Part shown: positions 1 through 4,806 of the stretch, piece by piece
Numbering within the stretch: the stretch's first letter is position 1
Layout of the letters: every line of letters begins with the position of its first letter
The notes under the pieces: generated by a model
Told to the model about the DNA's origin: nothing
The model's input: only the letters and a program-made list of their open reading frames with translations
Database searches by the model: none
Assembly (NCBI GenBank): GCA_900317795.1
Contig: ONIF01000150.1
Span: 1-5,383 of the forward strand
DNA: 5,383 bases
Source: an uncultured Eubacteriales bacterium
GTDB lineage: Bacteria; Bacillota; Clostridia; Oscillospirales; Acutalibacteraceae
Reading direction: 5' to 3'
Translations under genes and position numbers: made by a program

Positions 1-206
1 CTTGCACCGCCAATATCTTTTACGGTACATATCACATTGGGATTTTTCTTTCTTTTCTCCTCGGCCTTTTTGAGAAATTCTCTTGCCTTTTTCAGTTTCT
101 CCATGTCCATGTTATTTCCCATTGACATATTTGCAAACATCTTTTTTACTGCCATGAGAACTATTTTCATTTTTAAACTTTTGGCTTGCCTTTTTTCTAT
201 CGACAT
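1..206 (-). CDS. N-terminal part of an unrecognised protein, running off the left edge
   Basis: Sixty-eight codons of a minus-strand gene are visible, starting at the ATG read from 206; the rest lies beyond position 1. A GGAG ribosome binding site sits 8 bases upstream of this ATG (215-218), which decides the start. The visible part begins MSIEKRQAKSLKMK, continues with a methionine-rich, mildly hydrophobic amphipathic stretch (about residues 13-30), then a very lysine-rich, probably helical segment (residues 36-55). At residues 58-68 the composition changes to VICTVKDIGGA, which looks like the first beta strand of a folded domain. There is no signal peptide. It lies 27 bases downstream of the lipoprotein gene on the same strand with no terminator between, so co-transcription is likely. 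I do not recognise the family. Some clostridial alpha/beta hydrolases begin with a basic helix followed by a strand like this, but that is only a guess. Confidence 0.7.
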   Translation of the reverse strand, partial: MSIEKRQAKSLKMKIVLMAVKKMFANMSMGNNMDMEKLKKAREFLKKAEEKRKKNPNVICTVKDIGGA

Positions 207-233
207 ATCATGTTCTCCATTATATCATAAAAT

Positions 234-992
234 TTATTCAAGTTCAATAAAGTCTTGACTTTCATCATCAAATCTGAATACTTTGTTTGTGCCGTCTGTC
301 GTGATATACAGCTTTCTGTACATATTTATCGAGTGCATGAATTCCACCTGCGGTACTACTGCATAACAGGTCATTCCGTTTATATCCTGCGTTTCTTTCA
401 TCACATCAAAAATATACTGCGAAAGTGCATACTCCGTTTTAAGATTTTTTTCTGTAAGGGCTTTCAAAGCCTCAACAGGCTCTGCTTTTACATCAGGGTA
501 TCTCTCTTTATAGTCAACATCTTTTTCAGCACCGTTTGTATCAAGTTTTCCGTAAAGGCTTGCAAAATCCTTTATAAGTGCCAGTCCGCCCTCACATGAT
601 ACAAGTATATTATTTCCCACAAAAACCTTTTTTTCATCTTTCTCGACATAGAGATATATTGAATAATACGGCTTGCCTTTATAGTCAACCGTGCCGAAAT
701 AGTATTTCTTGAAATTCACGGCACTTTGGGGTATGCCAAGCTCGTCCATTCCGCATTTATCCACGATTTCACAAGCTTCTTCAAAACTGATACTGTCAGA
801 CGGTGCGGAAACCGTCTTATTTTCATTCCTGCTTATAACGGATTCCTGATTGACTTCGCTTTTCTGCACAGCCGATACATTTGCTGTATTACCCTGCATA
901 TCGTTACTTTCAGAGCTTTCCATGTTCTCACCGCAACTGCATAACGAAAATACCAATGCAGACACCATAAGAAGATATAATATCTTTTTCAT
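234..992 (-). CDS. Secreted lipoprotein of unknown function, with two similar domains
   Basis: The 252-residue product has a classic lipoprotein signal peptide: MKK, a hydrophobic core at residues 4-17, and a lipobox LCSC with Cys20 as the likely lipidated residue. It should therefore be anchored on the outer face of the membrane. Residues 21-65 are a Ser/Asn/Glu-rich, low-complexity linker. Two stretches of similar plan follow. Residues 68-138 hold a helix (FEEACEIVDKCGMDEL) and then strands around DYKGKPYYSIYLYVE and KKVFVGNN. Residues 172-250 hold a helix (PVEALKALTEKNL) and then strands around DINGMTCYAV and RKLYITTDGTNKVFRF. This suggests a duplicated alpha+beta domain. The start is supported by an AAGGGGAAG ribosome binding site 9 bases upstream and by a promoter at 1031-1059. 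It is divergent from leuC and probably leads an operon with the gene at 1-206. I do not recognise a named family; the function is unknown. Confidence 0.88.
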   Translation of the reverse strand: MKKILYLLMVSALVFSLCSCGENMESSESNDMQGNTANVSAVQKSEVNQESVISRNENKTVSAPSDSISFEEACEIVDKCGMDELGIPQSAVNFKKYYFGTVDYKGKPYYSIYLYVEKDEKKVFVGNNILVSCEGGLALIKDFASLYGKLDTNGAEKDVDYKERYPDVKAEPVEALKALTEKNLKTEYALSQYIFDVMKETQDINGMTCYAVVPQVEFMHSINMYRKLYITTDGTNKVFRFDDESQDFIELE

Positions 993-1030
993 AAAAAAAC
1001 TTCCCCTTTTTCAAATTTATTTCCTATAAA

Positions 1031-1059
1031 AATTTATCATAATTTGTAGATTTTTTCAA
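1031..1059 (-). promoter_or_regulatory. Promoter of the lipoprotein gene
   Basis: On the minus strand a -35 box TTGAAA (1059-1054; 5 of 6 consensus bases) is followed by a 17-base spacer ending in TGA and then a -10 box TAAATT (1036-1031; 4 of 6), so the -10 is of the extended TGn type. Transcription would start near 1024, giving a leader of about 31 bases that carries the AAGGGGAAG ribosome binding site. A second candidate further upstream has a perfect -10 TATAAT (1089-1084) with a poor -35 TTGTTT (1111-1106) and a 16-base spacer. Confidence 0.6.
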
Positions 1060-1075
1060 TACGATATTGTATAAT
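1047..1075 (+). promoter_or_regulatory. Probable leuCD promoter
   Basis: A perfect -10 box TATAAT lies at 1070-1075. Seventeen bases upstream is a weak -35, TAGATT (1047-1052; 3 of 6). Transcription would start near 1082, leaving a leader of roughly 74 bases before the leuC ATG. The weak -35 overlaps the spacer of the divergent lipoprotein promoter, so the two promoters share DNA and would be expected to compete or to need an activator. The leader is too short for a T-box or a classic leucine leader-peptide attenuator. Confidence 0.5.
1057..1069. promoter_or_regulatory. Operator-like dyad between the divergent promoters
   Basis: CAATACGATATTG is a perfect 5-bp inverted repeat (CAATA / TATTG) around a 3-base centre. 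It ends one base before the leuC -10 box and overlaps half of the -35 box of the divergent lipoprotein promoter. A protein bound here could affect both genes. The short arms and AT-rich setting mean chance is a real alternative. Confidence 0.3.
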
Positions 1076-1089
1076 ATATAAATATTATA
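1070..1089. promoter_or_regulatory. Perfect 8-bp inverted repeat carrying a -10 box on each strand
   Basis: The arms TATAATAT (1070-1077) and ATATTATA (1082-1089) are exact reverse complements around the centre ATAA. The left arm contains the plus-strand -10 TATAAT used by leuC, and the right arm contains a minus-strand TATAAT. It may be an operator or simply two face-to-face -10 elements in AT-rich DNA. Confidence 0.35.
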
Positions 1090-1117
1090 GCACAAATCAA
1101 AAATAAAACAATTGTGC
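1090..1117 (+). other. Weak hairpin in the leuC 5' leader
   Basis: GCACAA (1090-1095) can pair perfectly with TTGTGC (1112-1117) across a 16-base A-rich loop, close to the predicted 5' end of the leuC transcript. Six base pairs with a large loop is marginal. It could protect the 5' end from decay or be fortuitous; no terminator-type U-tract follows it. Confidence 0.25.
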
Positions 1118-1155
1118 AATATGAAATTTTACAAAAAAACATGGAGGTCATAATT

Positions 1156-2427
1156 ATGGGAATGACAATGTCGCAGAAAATCCTTGCGGCTCATGCAGGT
1201 CTTGACAGCGTTAAGGCAGGTCAGCTTATCGAAGCAAAGCTTGATATGGTTCTTGGCAATGATATTACTTCGCCTGTCGCTATCAATGTATTCAATGACG
1301 GAAAGGCAAGCGGTGTTTTTGATAATACAAAAATCGCTATGGTAATGGACCACTTCACCCCCAACAAAGATATAAAAGCTGCTGAACAGTGCCTGCAAGT
1401 CAGAAATTTTGCTGACAAGTACGACATCAAAAATTTCTTTGATGTCGGTCAAATGGGTATTGAACACGCACTTCTCCCCGAAAAAGGTCTGGTAGGTCCG
1501 GGCAGTCTTTGTATCGGTGCAGACTCCCACACCTGCACATACGGTGCATTGGGTGCATTTTCAACGGGCGTTGGCTCAACCGATATGGCGGCAGGCATGA
1601 TAAGCGGCAAAACTTGGTTTAAAGTCCCCTCTGCTATCAAATTCAATCTTATCAACAAGCCTGCAAAATTCATCAGCGGTAAAGATATTATTTTACACAT
1701 CATCGGCATGATAGGCGTTGACGGTGCTTTGTACAAGTCAATGGAATTTTTCGGTGACGGCTTAAAATACCTTTCCATAGATGACAGACTTTGCATTGCC
1801 AACATGGCGATTGAGGCAGGTGCTAAAAACGGCATATTCCCTGTTGACGACATCACAAGAGAATATATAAAAGACCGTTTCAAAGGCGAGCCGAAAGAAT
1901 ATTTTGCAGACGCTGACGCTGAATATGATGAAGAATATACAATAGACCTTTCACAGCTTCGCCCGACAGTTGCATTTCCGCATTTGCCCGAAAATGCAAG
2001 AACCGTTGACGAGATAGGTGAAAAGGAAGTTAAAATTCAACAGGCTGTAATCGGCTCATGCACCAACGGCAGAATTTCCGATTTGAGAGCCGCTGCGGAA
2101 GTTCTTAAAAACAATACTGTTGCAAAAGGTGTAAGATGTATCATTATCCCCAGCACTCAGCAGGTATATTTACAGGCTATGCACGAGGGATTGTTTGATA
2201 TATTCATCAATGCAGGGGCAGTTGTATCAACTCCGACCTGCGGTCCATGCTTGGGCGGTCACATGGGCATTCTTGCAAAAGGCGAAAAAGCCATTTCCAC
2301 TACAAACAGAAACTTTGTCGGCAGAATGGGACACGTTGAGTCTGAAGTTTATCTTGCAAGTCCTGCTGTTGCCGCTGCAAGTGCCGTTACAGGCTATATA
2401 ACAGACCCCGAAAAAGTCATTAAATAA
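1156..2427 (+). CDS. leuC: 3-isopropylmalate dehydratase (isomerase) large subunit
   Basis: LeuC pairs with LeuD to form the cytoplasmic iron-sulfur enzyme that interconverts 2-isopropylmalate and 3-isopropylmalate in leucine biosynthesis. The 423-residue length fits the shorter aconitase-type LeuC found in clostridia and archaea. Visible landmarks are DHFTPN (residues 65-70), GADSHTCTYGALGAF beginning at residue 121, and the three cluster-ligating cysteines of an aconitase-type [4Fe-4S] centre: Cys302 in GSCTNGR, and Cys362 and Cys365 in CGPC followed by LGGHMG. GRMGH and the C-terminal SPAVAAASAVTGYI stretch are also typical. The ATG at 1156 is chosen because GGAGG at 1143-1147 is 8 bases upstream; an in-frame GTG at 1114 and ATG at 1141 have no such site. 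leuD follows after 19 bases with its own ribosome binding site. The close relative homoaconitase (lysine pathway) cannot be fully excluded from sequence alone but is unlikely in this kind of bacterium. Confidence 0.96.
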   Translation: MGMTMSQKILAAHAGLDSVKAGQLIEAKLDMVLGNDITSPVAINVFNDGKASGVFDNTKIAMVMDHFTPNKDIKAAEQCLQVRNFADKYDIKNFFDVGQMGIEHALLPEKGLVGPGSLCIGADSHTCTYGALGAFSTGVGSTDMAAGMISGKTWFKVPSAIKFNLINKPAKFISGKDIILHIIGMIGVDGALYKSMEFFGDGLKYLSIDDRLCIANMAIEAGAKNGIFPVDDITREYIKDRFKGEPKEYFADADAEYDEEYTIDLSQLRPTVAFPHLPENARTVDEIGEKEVKIQQAVIGSCTNGRISDLRAAAEVLKNNTVAKGVRCIIIPSTQQVYLQAMHEGLFDIFINAGAVVSTPTCGPCLGGHMGILAKGEKAISTTNRNFVGRMGHVESEVYLASPAVAAASAVTGYITDPEKVIK

Positions 2428-2446
2428 TAAAAAGGAGTTTTTTCAC

Positions 2447-2929
2447 ATGAAAGCACAGGGTACAGTACATAAATACGGTGACAATGTAGATACAGATGTT
2501 ATCATTCCTGCAAGATACCTCAATACAAGCTCTCATAAAGAACTTGCCGCACACTGCATGGAAGATATTGATATAGACTTCACCAAAAAAGTTAAAACAG
2601 GCGATATTATGGTAGCAGAAAAGAATTTTGGCTGCGGTTCGTCAAGAGAACACGCACCTATTGCAATCAAGGCATCAGGCATAAGCTGCGTCATCGCCTC
2701 TACGTTTGCAAGAATTTTTTACAGAAACGCTATCAATATAGGCTTGCCTATACTTGAATGCGACACTGCCGCAAAAGAAATCAAAAGCGGTGATGAAGTT
2801 TCGATTGACTTCGACACGGGCATTATTACAGACATTACAACAGGTAAGACCTATCAGGCAGAACCTTTCCCGCCTTTCATTCAGCAGATTATCACTGACG
2901 GTGGACTTATCAAACACGTTACGAAATAA
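2447..2929 (+). CDS. leuD: 3-isopropylmalate dehydratase (isomerase) small subunit
   Basis: LeuD is the swivelling small subunit that completes the active site of the LeuC iron-sulfur enzyme. The 160-residue size is that of the compact clostridial/archaeal LeuD, shorter than the roughly 200-residue enterobacterial form. Landmarks are DNVDTDVIIPARYL (residues 12-25), the substrate-contacting loop YLNTSS (24-29), the active-site motif GCGSSREHAP (62-71), and FYRNAINIGLP (91-101). The C-terminal EPFPPFIQQII is also typical. An AAAGGAG ribosome binding site ends 9 bases before the ATG. It is in an operon with leuC, 19 bases downstream, and is followed by a 7-bp repeat tract and a strong terminator. 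leuA and leuB are therefore encoded elsewhere or upstream in another unit; the transcription unit seen here is leuC-leuD only. Confidence 0.96.
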   Translation: MKAQGTVHKYGDNVDTDVIIPARYLNTSSHKELAAHCMEDIDIDFTKKVKTGDIMVAEKNFGCGSSREHAPIAIKASGISCVIASTFARIFYRNAINIGLPILECDTAAKEIKSGDEVSIDFDTGIITDITTGKTYQAEPFPPFIQQIITDGGLIKHVTK

Positions 2930-2930
2930 T

Positions 2931-2958
2931 GTGCAATTTGCAATGTGCAATGTACAAT
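2931..2958 (+). repeat. Four tandem 7-bp repeats just after leuD
   Basis: Two bases after the leuD stop codon there are four head-to-tail heptamers: GTGCAAT (2931-2937), TTGCAAT (2938-2944), GTGCAAT (2945-2951) and GTACAAT (2952-2958), followed by one more G. All four fit the pattern (G/T)T(G/A)CAAT. The tract lies in the 3' untranslated region, directly before the terminator hairpin. It is non-coding in this context. Confidence 0.85.
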
Positions 2959-2959
2959 G

Positions 2960-2994
2960 AAAAAACTCTCCGAAAATTTTTCGGGGAGTTTTTT
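2960..2994 (+). terminator. Intrinsic terminator of the leuCD operon
   Basis: CTCTCCGAA (2966-2974) pairs with TTCGGGGAG (2980-2988) with one G-T wobble, around a short AATTT loop, and the stem extends outward as A-T pairs into the flanking runs. A run of six T (2989-2994) follows. This is a strong rho-independent terminator for leuCD. The A-run on the left could make it weakly active in the other direction too. Confidence 0.9.
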
Positions 2995-3065
2995 ATCAAA
3001 AACAATATTTTATGCCAATTAAAATATAAAAAATATATAAACTTTTCTGATTTTTCAAAAAAACA

Positions 3066-3094
3066 TGGATATTACAAATGATTCGGTGTATAAT
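3066..3094 (+). promoter_or_regulatory. Promoter of the femX-like gene
   Basis: A -35 box TGGATA (3066-3071; 4 of 6) is separated by 17 bases from a perfect -10 box TATAAT (3089-3094). Transcription would start near 3101 and give a leader of about 32 bases that includes GGAGG at 3119-3123. The DNA just upstream (about 3000-3063) is almost pure A and T and could act as an UP element. The leuCD terminator upstream makes a separate promoter necessary here. Confidence 0.65.
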
Positions 3095-3132
3095 GTATTT
3101 TTGTAAATCAAGTTTATTGGAGGATAATTTTT

Positions 3133-4200
3133 ATGCCTAATGTTGATATAAAAAAATATGAGGATTTCGTTTCCAACAGTCCTTACGGAAGTTTTACTCA
3201 GTCATCTCTCTGGGCAAAAGCCAAAGTTGACTGGGACAGTGAGCTTGTTGCAGTTTACGACAATGACGGCAACATAAAAGCTGCCATGCAGATACTTTTC
3301 AAGAAACTGCCTGTTATCAATTCCACTTTTGCCTATTCTACAAGAGGTCCTGTATGCGACTGCAACGACAAGGAAACTTTGACAGAACTTTTGGAAGAGG
3401 CTAAAAAAGTTGCTAAAAAACATCATGCCTATATGCTGAAAGTTGACCCCATGATACCGCATTTTGAACAGGTCACCGAGGAAGAAAACTTTTCTTTTGA
3501 TAAAGAAAAAAGTCTTGAAGTTATCGAGAATTTCAAGGCACTCGGCTTTGAATACGACCCCGAAATTTCGGAGGATATTACCGTACAGAGCCTGAAAAAC
3601 TATCTTCTCAACATATCGGGCAAAACCAAAGAGGAAGTTTTCAACGGCTTTCACTCCAAGTGGAGATACAATATAAGAGTTGCGGAAAGAAAGGGCGTTA
3701 CCTGTAAGCCCTACGGCAAGGAAAAATTAGATGATTTCTGTATGTTGATGAAAGAAACGGGTGAACGTGACGGCTTTCATATACGCTCCAAAGAGTATTT
3801 TGCCAACATGATGGACGCTCTCGGTGAACACGCTCGTTTATATATGTGCTATGCCCCCGACGGTGAGCCTATTTCGGGTGCATTGGACATCAATTATGCA
3901 AAGCGTGTAAGTTATCTTTACGGTGCGTCGGGCAACGGTCACAGAAATCTCATGCCCAATCACCTCATGCAGTGGACTATGATACAATGGGCTGTCGAAA
4001 CAGGCTGTGATATATACGATTTCATGGGCGTACCTCATTATGATGACGAAACCCACTCCAATTACGGTGTATATAAATTTAAAAAAGGCTTTAACGGCTA
4101 TGCGGAAAAATATCTCGGTGAATTCAATTACATTCCCTCAAAGGCGAAATATAAATTTCTCAAATGGGCTGCAAAGACTTTCATGCACAGAGATATTTGA
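3133..4200 (+). CDS. FemX/FemAB-type peptidoglycan bridge aminoacyltransferase
   Basis: Proteins of this family take an amino acid from aminoacyl-tRNA and attach it to the peptide stem of a cell-wall precursor (lipid II or its nucleotide form), building the cross-bridge; they act at the cytoplasmic face. The 355-residue product shows the double-GNAT layout of short, FemX-like members. There is an N-terminal SPYGSFTQSSLWAKAK (residues 16-31) and FAYSTRGPV (66-74). FHSKWRYNIRVAERKGV (173-189) is a family signature, as are YLYGASGNGHRNLMPN (261-276) and DIYDFMGVP (293-301). GVYKFKKGFNG (312-322) is the usual near-C-terminal motif. The long coiled-coil arm of staphylococcal FemA is not evident. 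GGAGG lies 9 bases before the ATG. It has its own promoter and terminator, so it is monocistronic. Which amino acid is transferred cannot be read from the sequence, so I give no gene symbol; a role in resistance (MurM-like) is possible but unsupported. Confidence 0.9.
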   Translation: MPNVDIKKYEDFVSNSPYGSFTQSSLWAKAKVDWDSELVAVYDNDGNIKAAMQILFKKLPVINSTFAYSTRGPVCDCNDKETLTELLEEAKKVAKKHHAYMLKVDPMIPHFEQVTEEENFSFDKEKSLEVIENFKALGFEYDPEISEDITVQSLKNYLLNISGKTKEEVFNGFHSKWRYNIRVAERKGVTCKPYGKEKLDDFCMLMKETGERDGFHIRSKEYFANMMDALGEHARLYMCYAPDGEPISGALDINYAKRVSYLYGASGNGHRNLMPNHLMQWTMIQWAVETGCDIYDFMGVPHYDDETHSNYGVYKFKKGFNGYAEKYLGEFNYIPSKAKYKFLKWAAKTFMHRDI

Positions 4201-4215
4201 AATTTCACAGACAAT

Positions 4216-4252
4216 AAAAAACAGGTTATCCTTTCGGATAGCCCGTTTTTTT
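4216..4252. terminator. Bidirectional terminator between convergent genes
   Basis: GGTTATCC (4224-4231) pairs with GGATAGCC (4236-4243), with one T-G wobble and a TTTC loop. One mismatch and then C-G and A-T pairs continue the stem outward. It is followed by seven T (4246-4252) and preceded by an A-run (4216-4221), so it can end the femX-like transcript on the plus strand and also transcripts coming from the flavoprotein gene on the minus strand. Confidence 0.88.
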
Positions 4253-4254
4253 AT

Positions 4255-4392
4255 TCATTCCACACTCCTCATTCCTAATTCCTCATTTATATCCCATTTT
4301 TTCATGGAATGCATGGCGATAAAATGGCTTACAATCATGTATGCAAGTACAAGCAGAATTGTAAAAATATATTCGTTCCAACTGTTAGTTTC
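4255..4392 (-). pseudogene. C-terminal remnant of a membrane protein, possibly an FtsX-type permease
   Basis: Between an in-frame TAA at 4393-4395 and the TGA at 4255-4257 the minus strand is open for 45 codons. Codons 6-29 encode a hydrophobic membrane-spanning segment (YIFTILLVLAYMIVSHFIAM), followed by a positively charged HSMKKWDI end. A last transmembrane helix followed by a KK-W-D-I type tail resembles the end of FtsX/MacB-like ABC transporter permeases, but the match is from memory and short. There is no start codon with a ribosome binding site, and upstream lies the unrelated flavoprotein gene, so the body of the protein is missing. The final residues (NEELGMRSVE) are encoded by the 7-bp repeat tract, so the original tail was probably replaced or extended. 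Another frame of the same DNA ends in HEKMGYK, reminiscent of a GNAT C-terminus; I favour the membrane frame because of its consistent hydrophobic core and charged end. Confidence 0.4.
4259..4286 (+). repeat. Second 7-bp tandem repeat, after the femX-like gene
   Basis: Three clear heptamers run head to tail: TCCTCAT (4266-4272), TCCTAAT (4273-4279) and TCCTCAT (4280-4286). A degenerate copy, TCCACAC (4259-4265), precedes them, and TATTCAT (4252-4258) may be a further decayed one. The unit length matches that of the tract after leuD but the sequence is different. On the minus strand the tract supplies the last codons of the permease remnant. Confidence 0.75.
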
Positions 4393-4411
4393 TTATCGGG
4401 TGTTAGTAAAA

Positions 4412-4804
4412 TTATAATGTAATAACCTTTGGTTCTTCTGTAAACGAATAAATCGTTGCCGTTCCGTTTTCAAAATAAAACACGGTCATTGTACCATTAT
4501 CGGGAGAAGCTAATTTTTTGAGTGAAGGGTTATCTTCCAGCATTGCCACTCTTGCCTCACGTCGCAAATCCTCTTTAACCGTTCCCTCTATTCGTATCCA
4601 TCTTCCCTCATTCATACCACAAATTTCAACTTTTCCATTCTTCTTTAATTGCCGATATACTTTTTTCTGATTATTGGTTTCAATGTAGAGTTTTCCCTCA
4701 AAATCACTTATTGCCCCAAACGGTCTGACACGAGGTTGACCGTTTTCTTCTGTTGCAAGGTAAAAAGTACCGCAATTTCTTAAAAAATTATACGCTCCTT
4801 TCAT
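4412..4804 (-). CDS. Pyridoxamine 5'-phosphate oxidase-like FMN-binding split-barrel protein
   Basis: The 130-residue product is a complete member of the small pyridoxamine-phosphate-oxidase-like family, whose members are usually dimeric and bind FMN or a related cofactor. Visible landmarks are CGTFYLATEENGQPRVRPFG (residues 11-30), the first strands of the split barrel; EGKLYIETNNQKKVYRQLKKN (36-56), the strand-helix unit; KVEICG (58-63); and RWIRIEGTV (68-76). The C-terminal TATIYSFTEEP (115-125) is common in clostridial relatives. The substrate is unknown; it is probably not the vitamin B6 enzyme itself, which is longer. The ATG is supported by AAAAGAG with 7 bases of spacing and by the N-terminus (MKGAYNFLRNCGT) aligning from memory with starts of relatives. 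It begins 2 bases after the stop of the truncated recombinase, so its ribosome binding site lies within that gene's last codons and translation may be coupled. No separate promoter is obvious. Confidence 0.88.
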   Translation of the reverse strand: MKGAYNFLRNCGTFYLATEENGQPRVRPFGAISDFEGKLYIETNNQKKVYRQLKKNGKVEICGMNEGRWIRIEGTVKEDLRREARVAMLEDNPSLKKLASPDNGTMTVFYFENGTATIYSFTEEPKVITL

Positions 4805-4806
4805 AG

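Noticed and set aside
255..599. Plus-strand open frames opposite the lipoprotein, and similar antisense frames over leuC, femX and the recombinase
   Set aside because: They lie inside well-supported genes on the other strand, lack ribosome binding sites, and show cysteine- and phenylalanine-rich compositions typical of shadow frames.
1114..1155. An upstream extension of leuC from the GTG at 1114
   Set aside because: The extra 14 residues lack family resemblance and the GTG has no ribosome binding site, whereas GGAGG sits at ideal distance from the ATG at 1156.
993..1155. A T-box or leucine leader-peptide attenuator before leuC
   Set aside because: The predicted leader is only about 74 bases, with no run of leucine codons, no T-box sequence and no terminator-type hairpin.
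2510..2540. The LeuD loop YLNTSS as a sign of altered substrate specificity (homoaconitase-like)
   Set aside because: From memory this form is common among ordinary clostridial LeuD proteins, so it does not point to a different substrate.
3041..3055. A CodY-box-like sequence upstream of the femX-like gene
   Set aside because: By eye it matches about 11 of 15 consensus positions, but the surrounding DNA is so AT-rich that such matches are expected, and the site upstream of leuC is worse.
2931..4286. A CRISPR array formed by the short repeats
   Set aside because: The repeats are contiguous 7-bp units with no spacers, and no cas gene is present.
4288..4385. A GNAT acetyltransferase C-terminus (ending HEKMGYK) on the minus strand in the alternative frame
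   Set aside because: The resemblance is confined to a few residues, and the overlapping frame has a convincing transmembrane helix with a basic end. Both cannot be real.
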